Shown here: positions 17,720 to 25,532 of the stretch, piece by piece
Layout: each line of letters starts with the position of its first letter
Position numbering within the stretch: position 1 is the stretch's first letter
DNA from: Ruegeria sp. HKCCA6707
GTDB lineage: Bacteria > Pseudomonadota > Alphaproteobacteria > Rhodobacterales > Rhodobacteraceae
Length of the DNA stretch: 64,000 bases
Direction: 5' to 3'
Assembly: GCF_013033515.1 (NCBI RefSeq)
Contig: NZ_WQEG01000013.1
Coordinates: 1-64,000, forward strand
Program-made: the position numbers and the translations under genes
The notes under the pieces: generated by a model
What the model saw: the letters and a program-made list of their open reading frames with translations, nothing else
The model's database searches: none
What the model was told of the DNA's origin: nothing

Positions 17720-19405
17720 ATGAACAATCGTTTGCGCCAAATCACCATTGTGGGTGGCGGCACCGCTGGCTGGATGACCGCGCTGATCCTCGACATGGTG
17801 TTTTCACGCACATCCGCGACCAAGGATCGCCCCCACCTTTGTCTTATCGAAAGCCCCAATATCTCGACAGTGGGTGTCGGTGAGGCGACAGTGCCGCGTA
17901 TGCCGGTCACGCTAAGGCAAGCCGGTATCACCGAGCGCGACTTTTTTCGTGAGACGAACGCATCGTTCAAACTGGGGGTAAAGTTCTGCAATTGGAACAA
18001 CGATGCCAAGGGCAATCGCATCGACTATATGAACCCGTTCGCGCATGGTCAGATGCTGGAGGGGCTGGAGGCAGCCGAGTATTTCCTGCGCTTTGGCAAT
18101 GGTGATCGGGATTTCACTCAGTCGATCTCACCCCATGATGATCTGGCCCGTCTTTGCAAAGGCGCGCGCGAGCTGGGGCAGCCTGAATTCGAACAGCGCT
18201 TTGGCTATGCCTACCATCTGGACGCGGTGAAATTCGCAGGAATGCTGACCCGGATCTGCACCAAGCGCGGCGTCGAGCATATTCAGGACGAGGTGCAATC
18301 GGTAGAGCTGGATGAACAGGGCAATGTCAGCCATTTGATGCTTGAGGCCAAGGGCCGTCATGACATCGAGATGGTGGTGGATTGTACTGGCTTCCGGGGT
18401 TTGATCATCAATCAAGCCTTGGGTGAGCCGTTTCTGGATTACTCGGATTACCTGCCCAACGACCGCGCAATGGCGTTGCAGGTCGAACATCCCGATCCCG
18501 AAAAAATCGAAAGCGCCACGCGATCCACGGCCCTTGGGGCTGGGTGGACATGGCGTGTGCCGCTCTTCAATCGTGTGGGAACGGGCTACGTCTATTCGTC
18601 GGCGCATCGCTCCGATGATCAAGCCGCCGATGAGTACCTCGAATGGCTAGGGGACAGTGGCAAAGGGCTCACCCCAAGGGTGATACCGATGCGCGTCGGG
18701 CGGGTCCGCAATGCCTGGGTCAAAAATTGCCTGGCCATTGGTTTGTCAGGCGGGTTCATCGAGCCGCTGGAAAGCACCGCCATCCATATGATCGACCATG
18801 CGATACGTTGGTTTGCAGAACACTTGCCAACGCGAGATATCGCACCTTCGCTGCGCGACAGATACAACCGGCAAATGGACAAGCTTTACAATGAGGTGCT
18901 TGAATTTATCTGCCTGCATTATCGCTTGGGCAACCGCACCGACGACCAATATTGGATCGACGCGCGCACCGAGATGAAAATCCCCGACCGGCTGGCCGAA
19001 AACCTGGAACTTTGGCAGCACCGCTTGCCGATGCAACATGACGTCGAGTTCGCTACGCTTTTCGATCACCGCGTCTACCAAACGGTTCTGTTGGGCAAGC
19101 AATCATACGACACCGGCTATGGAACCGGCATCCGGGATCGCATCCGCCCCTTGAAGAAGCCCATCTGGTTCCAGTGGTGGAAGGGGGCCAAAGTGGATCT
19201 TGCGAAGATTCTCAAAACCATGCCGGATCACAAAACGCTACTGCGGGACATCCGTGGTGAGCTGGAAAAACCCGCCTTTGGCAAAGCTTTGGCGCCCAAA
19301 CCCACCGTGGCCATGCCAGGAGCCACGCCCGCTCCAGCGCTGATCCAGAACATGCCCAATCTGGCAGAGATCCAGAGCGGCAAAAAGGATTTGCAGCTGT
19401 TCTAG
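17720..19405 (+). CDS. Flavin-dependent tryptophan halogenase-like protein
   Basis: The 561-residue protein begins with an FAD dinucleotide site VGGGTAGWM (residues 11-19). Family landmarks follow: VGVGEATVP, then K84 in FKLGVKF at the place of the catalytic lysine of tryptophan halogenases, GWTWRVP (the WxWxIP-type motif, with V for I) and IEPLESTAIHMI with the partner glutamate. All key residues of an FADH2-dependent halogenase are therefore present. Such enzymes make a hypohalous species held on the lysine; many marine homologues act on unknown substrates. The last 50 residues (APKPTVAMPGATP) are a flexible tail. A flavin reductase is not nearby. Start at 17720 has AGGGA upstream. A hairpin terminator follows. 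Confidence 0.85.
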   Translation: MNNRLRQITIVGGGTAGWMTALILDMVFSRTSATKDRPHLCLIESPNISTVGVGEATVPRMPVTLRQAGITERDFFRETNASFKLGVKFCNWNNDAKGNRIDYMNPFAHGQMLEGLEAAEYFLRFGNGDRDFTQSISPHDDLARLCKGARELGQPEFEQRFGYAYHLDAVKFAGMLTRICTKRGVEHIQDEVQSVELDEQGNVSHLMLEAKGRHDIEMVVDCTGFRGLIINQALGEPFLDYSDYLPNDRAMALQVEHPDPEKIESATRSTALGAGWTWRVPLFNRVGTGYVYSSAHRSDDQAADEYLEWLGDSGKGLTPRVIPMRVGRVRNAWVKNCLAIGLSGGFIEPLESTAIHMIDHAIRWFAEHLPTRDIAPSLRDRYNRQMDKLYNEVLEFICLHYRLGNRTDDQYWIDARTEMKIPDRLAENLELWQHRLPMQHDVEFATLFDHRVYQTVLLGKQSYDTGYGTGIRDRIRPLKKPIWFQWWKGAKVDLAKILKTMPDHKTLLRDIRGELEKPAFGKALAPKPTVAMPGATPAPALIQNMPNLAEIQSGKKDLQLF

Positions 19406-19426
19406 CACCGCTGTCCGGGCCTATTG

Positions 19427-19461
19427 ATTGGTTCGAGGAAAATCCTCGAACCAATTTGTGT
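19427..19461 (+). terminator. Hairpin terminator after the halogenase-like gene
   Basis: A perfect 13-base stem, ATTGGTTCGAGGA (19427-19439) with TCCTCGAACCAAT (19443-19455), has a three-base loop and is followed by TTGTGTT. The photolyase start is only 34 bases after, so some readthrough or a promoter inside is likely. Confidence 0.65.
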
Positions 19462-19495
19462 TGCAGGCGGGAGCTTAGGCGCTAGGTCACCACAG

Positions 19496-21040
19496 ATGAC
19501 AAGCAGGCAAGACACCTCCCTCGGTAAAGTGATCCTGATCCTTGGCGATCAACTGAACCCGGATATCCCGGCGCTTCGGTCGGCTGACCAAAGCAAAGAC
19601 ACCGTTCTGATGGCCGAAGTTGCGGAAGAGGCAAGCTATGCCCCGCATCACAAAAAGAAAATCGCTTTCATCTTCTCGACCATGCGCCATTTCGCGGCGC
19701 AGTTGTCTGACGAAGGGTGGCAAGTTCGGTATGTAACCCTGGATGATCCTGAAAACACGGGTTCTATCACGGGTGAGGCCCAGCGCGCCTTGAACGATTT
19801 TTCGCTTAGTCGGCTATGCCTGACCGAACCAGCGGAATACCGGTTGAAGACAGCTATCAAAGATTGGGCGGATCAGCAGAACATCCAGCTTGATGTGCTG
19901 GACGATGACCGGTTCATCGCGGCACATCAGGAGTTTGAGGATTGGGCCAGAGGTCGCAAGCAATTGCGGATGGAGTATTTCTATCGCGAAATGCGGCGCA
20001 AGACGGGTCTTTTGATGGATGGTGCTCAGCCAGAAGGTGGCAAGTGGAATTTCGACTCTGAAAACCGGAAACCCGCATCCGCGAATTTGTTCATGCCGCG
20101 CCCGCCTCAAACCCAACCCGACAAGATCACCACAGAGGTGCTGGAGCTTGTAGAGGCTCGGTTTGTTACAAATTTCGGCGAGCTTTATCCGTTTTGGTTC
20201 GCCGTGACCCGAACCGGAGCGCTAGAAGCGCTGGACTGTTTCGTAGAGAGCGCCCTGCCCCATTTCGGCGATTATCAGGATGCGATGTTGGAGGGCGAAA
20301 GCTTTCTCTACCACTCGGTCCTGTCTCAATACCTAAATGCCGGGCTACTTGGGCCCTTGGAGATCTGTCGGCGGGTCGAAAGCGCCTACTACGAAGGGCA
20401 AGCACCGCTGAATGCGGTCGAAGGGTATGTTCGGCAGATCATCGGCTGGCGCGAATTCGTGCGCGGGATCTATTGGCTGAAAATGCCGGGCTACACGCAA
20501 AAGAATGTTCTGGGTGCCCACCGCGCATTGCCGGATTTCTATTGGACGGGCCAGACGGATATGGCCTGCATGGCCGCCGCGATCTCCCAAACCCGGCAAG
20601 AGGCCTATGCACATCACATTCAGCGCCTGATGATCACCGGGAATTTCGCCATGCTTGCAGGCATTGACCCGCAACAGGTGCATGAATGGTATCTGGCGGT
20701 TTATGCAGATGCCTATGAATGGGTCGAGGCCCCGAATGTGATCGGCATGAGCCAGTTTGCCGATGGCGGGCTGCTTGGGTCCAAGCCTTATGCGGCCAGT
20801 GGCAACTATATTAATAAGATGTCCGATCACTGCAGCCGTTGCCCCTATGACGTAAAGCAGAAGACCGGGCCCGGAGCCTGCCCTTTCAACCCGCTTTATT
20901 GGGATTTTCTTGATCGCAACGCCGAAAAGCTGCGCGGGAACCCTCGGCTGGGGCATGCATATCGCACATGGGATAAGATGACGCCTGAAAAGCAGGCCGA
21001 CTATCGCGACAGCGCAAAGCAGATACTTGAGGGTCTCTAG
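19496..21040 (+). CDS. FeS-type (6-4) photolyase / cryptochrome-like protein
   Basis: The 514-residue protein belongs to the iron-sulfur bacterial cryptochrome/photolyase group (PhrB of Agrobacterium, CryB of Rhodobacter). The N-terminal antenna domain (about 10-140) begins VILILGDQLNPD; the C-terminal FAD domain contains EGYVRQIIGWREFVRG and ends with cysteines in CSRCPYD and ACPFN that bind the 4Fe-4S cluster. It repairs UV (6-4) lesions using light, or acts as a light sensor. The start at 19496 lies 90 bases after the halogenase-like gene. An in-frame extension to 19424 crosses the terminator and is rejected. Confidence 0.9.
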   Translation: MTSRQDTSLGKVILILGDQLNPDIPALRSADQSKDTVLMAEVAEEASYAPHHKKKIAFIFSTMRHFAAQLSDEGWQVRYVTLDDPENTGSITGEAQRALNDFSLSRLCLTEPAEYRLKTAIKDWADQQNIQLDVLDDDRFIAAHQEFEDWARGRKQLRMEYFYREMRRKTGLLMDGAQPEGGKWNFDSENRKPASANLFMPRPPQTQPDKITTEVLELVEARFVTNFGELYPFWFAVTRTGALEALDCFVESALPHFGDYQDAMLEGESFLYHSVLSQYLNAGLLGPLEICRRVESAYYEGQAPLNAVEGYVRQIIGWREFVRGIYWLKMPGYTQKNVLGAHRALPDFYWTGQTDMACMAAAISQTRQEAYAHHIQRLMITGNFAMLAGIDPQQVHEWYLAVYADAYEWVEAPNVIGMSQFADGGLLGSKPYAASGNYINKMSDHCSRCPYDVKQKTGPGACPFNPLYWDFLDRNAEKLRGNPRLGHAYRTWDKMTPEKQADYRDSAKQILEGL

Positions 21041-21076
21041 CCCGTTCTAACGACGGGATGGGTGTACAGTACGACA

Positions 21077-22348
21077 TCACTCTTCTGAGTGCGGATAGAT
21101 CAGGATCGCGCGAAAATCGTTCACATTGGTCAATGTGGGGCCGGTCACGACCTGAGAGCCCACGGCCTCGAAAAAACTATGCGCGTCGTTGCGGGCCAAG
21201 GCGTCGCCAGGATCAACCCCGGTGCGCGCCGCCGCGTCCAGCGTATGGGGGCCAAAGACCGCACCGGCCACCTCTGCCGCTCCGTCCACACCGTCAGTGT
21301 CACAGGCCAGACCCCAAATGCCCGGTTGGCCCTTCAGCGCGATCGCCGCAGCCAGTGCATATTCCGCATTTGGCCCGCCAATCCCCCCCTGATTGCCGCT
21401 TACCGTGCATTCCCCGCCCGACAAAAGCGCAATTGGCGCGTCTTGGGGGCCAAGCCCGGCTTGCAGCGACAGCGCCAGCTGCGCATGTTCTGCACCCAAC
21501 TCACGCGCTTCACCCTCAAGCGCATCCCCCAGAATTCGTAGATCAAATCCCAGCTGTGTCACCTCTTGCCCGGCTGCCGCCAGCGACTGTGACGGGGCCG
21601 CGACGACGATGTTTGTGGTTTTGCTGAGCCGTGTGTCATCGGGTGCGACAGTTGTGCTGCTGTTGCGCTGCAAATGCGCCCGTGCCGCAGGCGGCAAATC
21701 AATCGAGTGGCGCTCCACAATGTCCCAGACATCCTGAACCGAGGAGGCCTCACCAACCGTGGCCCCCGACCCGATCTCAGCCGGATCGTCCCCCGGGACG
21801 TCGGAAACGGCAAGACTGAGGAGCGTCGCAGGATAAGCTGCCGCCGCAAGCTGCCCGCCTTTGACATGAGACAGATGCTTGCGAACGGTGTTCATTGCCC
21901 CGATGGGCGCACCCGAAGACAACAACGCGCGGTGCACCTCTTGCTTGTCCGACAGCGTCAGATCCCCCGCCGGGGCGCAAAGCAGCGCCGATGCGCCGCC
22001 GGACATCAGCGCCAGAACAAAATCGTCTTCACCAAGTGATGCAACCAGTGCCAGCAACTGTGCTGTGGCATCCTGACCGGCCTCATCTGCCACCGGGTGG
22101 CTTGCTTCGATGACCTGAACGCCCTGGGTGGGTCGTGCATACCCGTACCGCGTGATGATCAATCCCTCACACGGGCCCCAAACATGCTCAACCGCTTCGG
22201 CCATACGTGCCGACGCCTTCCCTGCGCCAATGACGACCACGCGCCCGGGCGGTTTTTCGGGCAGTTGTGCCGGGATAACCTGCATCGGATCCGCTGTCGC
22301 GACAGCAGTGGAAAACATCGATCGCAAAAGCGATTCGGGTTCGGCCAT
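21077..22348 (-). CDS. Glycerate 2-kinase (MOFRL family, formerly hydroxypyruvate reductase TtuD)
   Basis: The 423-residue protein is of the MOFRL/GckA type: the N-terminal domain has VVIGAGKASARMAEA and LALMSGGASALL, and the C-terminal MOFRL domain has LSGGECTV and ACDTDGVDG. These enzymes phosphorylate D-glycerate to 2-phosphoglycerate and were often called hydroxypyruvate reductase. The start at 22348 follows AGGAGG on the minus strand; the extension to 22447 is unlikely. It is read away from the LysR gene at 22504-23478 on the same strand, with 155 bases between them. It would drain glycine/serine-derived glycerate into central metabolism, consistent with the demethylation enzymes in the window. 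Confidence 0.88.
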   Translation of the reverse strand: MAEPESLLRSMFSTAVATADPMQVIPAQLPEKPPGRVVVIGAGKASARMAEAVEHVWGPCEGLIITRYGYARPTQGVQVIEASHPVADEAGQDATAQLLALVASLGEDDFVLALMSGGASALLCAPAGDLTLSDKQEVHRALLSSGAPIGAMNTVRKHLSHVKGGQLAAAAYPATLLSLAVSDVPGDDPAEIGSGATVGEASSVQDVWDIVERHSIDLPPAARAHLQRNSSTTVAPDDTRLSKTTNIVVAAPSQSLAAAGQEVTQLGFDLRILGDALEGEARELGAEHAQLALSLQAGLGPQDAPIALLSGGECTVSGNQGGIGGPNAEYALAAAIALKGQPGIWGLACDTDGVDGAAEVAGAVFGPHTLDAAARTGVDPGDALARNDAHSFFEAVGSQVVTGPTLTNVNDFRAILIYPHSEE

Positions 22349-22503
22349 ATCAGCCTCCTTAACTCTGGTCGCAACTGACCGATCACCAATCGCCATCAAC
22401 GTCTCCGCCGGATACGCGCATCTTGTGAGCGATTGGAAACACAGCACAAAACTAGGTCAACTGTGGACAGCAGATAGCGGTCTGCCCAACCTTAGGTCAA
22501 CAC

Positions 22504-23478
22504 TCATGCCGCAGAACGAGGCAAAGTCACGAACTGATCGCTCAGCCACGGGTACTGCGTTTGCATGGGTTCGACAAAATACTGAGTTATCAGGGCTTGC
22601 AGAGTCTTGTGGATCAGGCGCGACGTTGATGCGGGATAGACGTCGGTCGTAAACAAAGAAACGGTGCGGATAAACCCCTTGCCAGGCAACGGGGCGACCC
22701 TGGTTTGCCCGTGGAACTCTTTCGCCCTCAGATAGCTGCCAACCGTCGTGATCGTCCAGCCACTGCCTTCGGCCACCAGACCGATGATCGCAGGGTTGCA
22801 CTCCAACTCGAACCGGTTCGGTAAATTTATCTTGCTGCGCGACAACTGAATCTCGATCAGCTGCCCGATCGTCAGATCTCGGGAATAGCGCAAGAAAGGA
22901 AGCGTTGTATCAGCGCTGCGTAAATCGTCAAAGCTGCCCTGAAACTGAGACGGCAATACAATCACAAACGGGTCACGCATCAACGGGTATTCGATAAGGC
23001 CTTTGACATTCCCAGCCGGTCGCGTCGCGACACCCACATCCAGTTTCTGTGCCTGCAGTTTTTCGATGATCTCATGGCTGGGGCGCGTGAAGTGGCGAAA
23101 ATTGCAGCGCGGCAGAGCAGAGGAAAGGTATCGGAACAGCTCTGGCGTCACCGAGTTGTCGAAATCGTCGATCAGCCCAAGGCGCAGGTCGGTAGCATGC
23201 TGCCAACTGCCCGAGCGGATCTCGACCTCGCCCCGTCTTAGGGCTGTGAGACCTTCATTGACATGGCGTGCAAACACGGTTCCCGCTGGCGTCAACCCCA
23301 TCGGTCTGCGGCTGTGATCGACGAGTTCAACCTCCAACGCATCCTCAAGACTGCGCAAATGGTTCGAGACCGTGCTAACCGAAAGACCCGCCTCTTCGGA
23401 AACCTTTTGGACAGAACCGAGTTTCGAAATTAGACTGAAAATCTCGAGCCATCTCAAACTGAGAGCTTTTCTGGTCAT
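22504..23478 (-). CDS. LysR-family transcriptional regulator
   Basis: The 324-residue protein has an N-terminal winged helix-turn-helix (RWLEIFSLISKLGSVQKVS, then AGLSVSTVSNHLRSLED) and a C-terminal periplasmic-binding-like effector domain from about residue 95. The start at 23478 puts the helix-turn-helix at the usual place; a frame extension to 23613 is discounted. It is divergent from the ABC importer (175 bases between starts), the classic LysR arrangement, so it probably senses the importer substrate or a product. An inverted repeat at 23514-23528 could be its site. Confidence 0.88.
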   Translation of the reverse strand: MTRKALSLRWLEIFSLISKLGSVQKVSEEAGLSVSTVSNHLRSLEDALEVELVDHSRRPMGLTPAGTVFARHVNEGLTALRRGEVEIRSGSWQHATDLRLGLIDDFDNSVTPELFRYLSSALPRCNFRHFTRPSHEIIEKLQAQKLDVGVATRPAGNVKGLIEYPLMRDPFVIVLPSQFQGSFDDLRSADTTLPFLRYSRDLTIGQLIEIQLSRSKINLPNRFELECNPAIIGLVAEGSGWTITTVGSYLRAKEFHGQTRVAPLPGKGFIRTVSLFTTDVYPASTSRLIHKTLQALITQYFVEPMQTQYPWLSDQFVTLPRSAA

Positions 23479-23513
23479 CTGCCCTATCCCTGGCCACATC
23501 AATACGAGAAAAC

Positions 23514-23528
23514 CGAAACAGAGTTTCG
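23514..23528. promoter_or_regulatory. Palindrome in the LysR/ABC divergent region
   Basis: CGAAAC and GTTTCG are separated by three bases, 36 bases upstream of the LysR start. A second pair, GACCC (23591-23595) and GGGTC (23605-23609), lies nearer the importer. Either could be the LysR binding site; neither shows a clear T-N11-A core. Confidence 0.33.
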
Positions 23529-23625
23529 CATTTCCCGCAATGAAAAAATTAGTTCCCTGTTTGCGGTAGCCGCGTCTATGCTTTTTCAATGACCCGAAAT
23601 CCTGGGGTCGCAAAAAGCGAACAGC

Positions 23626-23631
23626 TATAAT
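23626..23631 (+). promoter_or_regulatory. TATAAT -10-like hexamer before the substrate-binding protein gene
   Basis: A perfect TATAAT lies 22 bases before the ATG at 23654. No good -35 is seen, as expected for an activator-dependent promoter. Transcription starting seven bases later would trim the AGGGAG ribosome site, so the true start may lie elsewhere. Confidence 0.3.
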
Positions 23632-23653
23632 CTACAGGGAGAACACAATCAAA

Positions 23654-24649
23654 ATGTTCAAGAAATATCTGCTTTCGACGGTATGTGCCGCGGCGGCTGC
23701 GGTGTCTGCTTCTCAGGCTTCAGCGGCGGATGAAATCACTGTTGCCTACTTCTTGGAATGGCCAATGCCCTTCCAGTATGCCAAAGCCAATGGCACCTAC
23801 GAAGAAGAAATGGGCGTCAAGATCAACTGGGTATCCTTTGACACCGGCACCGCGATGTCGGCTGCAATGGCTTCGGGCGATGTCCAAATCGCCGTGAGCC
23901 AGGGCGTACCGCCTTTTGTTGTCGCCACCTCTGCCGGTCAGGATCTGCAAGCCGTTGACGTTGCCGTAAGCTATTCGGAAAACGACAACTGCGTTGTTGC
24001 CGAAGCTCTGGAAATCGACAAAACCAACGCGGGTGAACTGAACGGCAAGAAGGTCGGTGTACCGATCGGAACCGCCGCCCACTATGGTTTCCTGTCTCAG
24101 ATGGAACACTTCGGTGTTGATCTCAGCTCGCTGGAAATCGTTGACATGGCTCCTGCAGATGGTGCAGCTGCCTTTGCTCAGGGCAACCTGGACATGGTCT
24201 GCGGTTGGGGTGGAGCGCTGCGCCGCATGACCGAACACGGTAACGTTCTGCTGACCGGTGCTGAAAAAGAAGAACTGGGTATCCTCGTCTTTGACGTAAC
24301 GAGCGCGCCTTCGTCCTTTGTAGAGGAAGAGCCTGAGCTGCTGGCCAAGTTCCTCGAGATCACTGCAGCCGCGAACGCGGAATGGAATGCGGGTGACAAC
24401 CAGGATGCCATGCTGGAGGTCATCGCCAAGGATGCCGGTATGGATCTTGCCGATGCAAAAGCAACGATCGCAACATTCTCGTTCCCGTCTGCCGAAGAAC
24501 AGCTGTCGGAAAAATGGCTGGGTGGTGGCGCTCAGGACTTCATGAAAGGCGTGGCAAACGTCTTTGTCTCGGCTGGTAGCATCGATTCAGCCTTGGACAC
24601 ATATGAAAGTGCGGTGAACGCGGCGCCGTTGGCCGCAGCGTCCAACTAA
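23654..24649 (+). CDS. ABC transporter substrate-binding protein, TauA/SsuA-like
   Basis: The 331-residue protein has a signal peptide (MFKKYLL, cleavage after ASA near residue 24) and an NMT1/TauA-like periplasmic binding fold. The start of the mature protein, ITVAYFLEWPMPFQYAK, is typical of the taurine-type subgroup in roseobacters, and KKVGVPIGTAAHYGF matches the mid-domain segment. It captures a small organic solute for the TauBC-like proteins downstream. Taurine is the conventional guess, but the Tpa/Xsc taurine pathway is absent here and a methylated amine enzyme lies at the cluster end, so the substrate stays open. The gene is followed by a strong hairpin that probably lets it be made in excess. 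Confidence 0.87.
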   Translation: MFKKYLLSTVCAAAAAVSASQASAADEITVAYFLEWPMPFQYAKANGTYEEEMGVKINWVSFDTGTAMSAAMASGDVQIAVSQGVPPFVVATSAGQDLQAVDVAVSYSENDNCVVAEALEIDKTNAGELNGKKVGVPIGTAAHYGFLSQMEHFGVDLSSLEIVDMAPADGAAAFAQGNLDMVCGWGGALRRMTEHGNVLLTGAEKEELGILVFDVTSAPSSFVEEEPELLAKFLEITAAANAEWNAGDNQDAMLEVIAKDAGMDLADAKATIATFSFPSAEEQLSEKWLGGGAQDFMKGVANVFVSAGSIDSALDTYESAVNAAPLAAASN

Positions 24650-24666
24650 GACAACCAAGCAAAGTT

Positions 24667-24701
24667 CTGGGGGCTGGTCCTGTTGCCAGGCCAGCCCCCA
24701 G
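24667..24701 (+). promoter_or_regulatory. Strong intra-operon hairpin after the binding-protein gene
   Basis: CTGGGGGCTGG pairs with CCAGCCCCCAG over 11 bases; after one bulged T, CCTG/CAGG extends the stem around a TTGC loop. There is no T-run. Such hairpins between binding-protein and membrane-component genes commonly protect the upstream mRNA or attenuate the downstream part. Confidence 0.6.
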
Positions 24702-24725
24702 TTATAACAGCAGGAAGGAAACAGA

Positions 24726-25532
24726 ATGCCCGAATTGGACATTATCGATCTGTCCATGCGTTTTGACTTGCCCAATGGCACTTCTGTGCAGGCGCTTCAG
24801 GACGTATCGCTCAGTTTGAAGGAAGGCGAATTGGTCTCGGTTCTGGGGCCGTCGGGTTGCGGCAAGACAACTTTGCTCAATATCGTAGCCGGGTTTCTGG
24901 CGCCAACTTCGGGCCGGGTCGAGCTTAACGGCCATGTGGTCAAAGGCCCCGACGCCGAACGCGGCATGGTGTTTCAGAAAGGCGCGCTTTTTGAGTGGAT
25001 GAACGTCCGCGAAAACGTTGATTTCGGCCCGCGGATGAAGGGGATGCCCCTGGCCGAACGAAACAAGATCTCAGACCACCTTCTCGAAGTTGTTGGCCTA
25101 CAAGACTTCAAAGACAAAGCGGTTTACGAACTGTCCGGCGGGATGCAGCAGCGCGTGGCGCTGGCACGGTGCCTGGCCAACGAGCCTGATGTCATTTTGA
25201 TGGACGAACCTCTGGGGGCCTTGGACGCGCTGACCCGCGAAAAGATGCAAGGTCTGGTTCTGAAGCTTTGGAAAGAGACCGGCAAGACCATCATCCTCAT
25301 CACCCACTCGGTGGAGGAGGCTTTGTTGCTGGGCGAACGCCTGATCGTGATGGCCCCACGTCCGGGGCGCATTCACAAGCAGTATAACCTGCCATTCGCG
25401 GAACGCGGCGTGAATGCGGACCTGCGCGACGTGAAAAAATCCGAGGGTTTTGCCGAAACCCGAGACGAAATCCTGACCATGATTTGGGAAATGGAAGAAG
25501 AAATCATGGGCCGCACGGAGCAAGCATCATGA
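24726..25532 (+). CDS. ABC transporter ATP-binding protein, TauB/SsuB-like
   Basis: The 268-residue ATPase has Walker A GPSGCGKTT, Q-loop region MVFQKGALFEW, signature LSGGMQQRVALARCLA, Walker B VILMDEPLGALD and the switch histidine in LITHSVEEA. The subgroup is the taurine/nitrate/sulfonate importer class. It energises import by the permease encoded next, whose ATG overlaps its stop (ATGA at 25529-25532), so the two are translationally coupled. A good ribosome site (AGGAAGGAA) precedes the start. Confidence 0.92.
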   Translation: MPELDIIDLSMRFDLPNGTSVQALQDVSLSLKEGELVSVLGPSGCGKTTLLNIVAGFLAPTSGRVELNGHVVKGPDAERGMVFQKGALFEWMNVRENVDFGPRMKGMPLAERNKISDHLLEVVGLQDFKDKAVYELSGGMQQRVALARCLANEPDVILMDEPLGALDALTREKMQGLVLKLWKETGKTIILITHSVEEALLLGERLIVMAPRPGRIHKQYNLPFAERGVNADLRDVKKSEGFAETRDEILTMIWEMEEEIMGRTEQAS

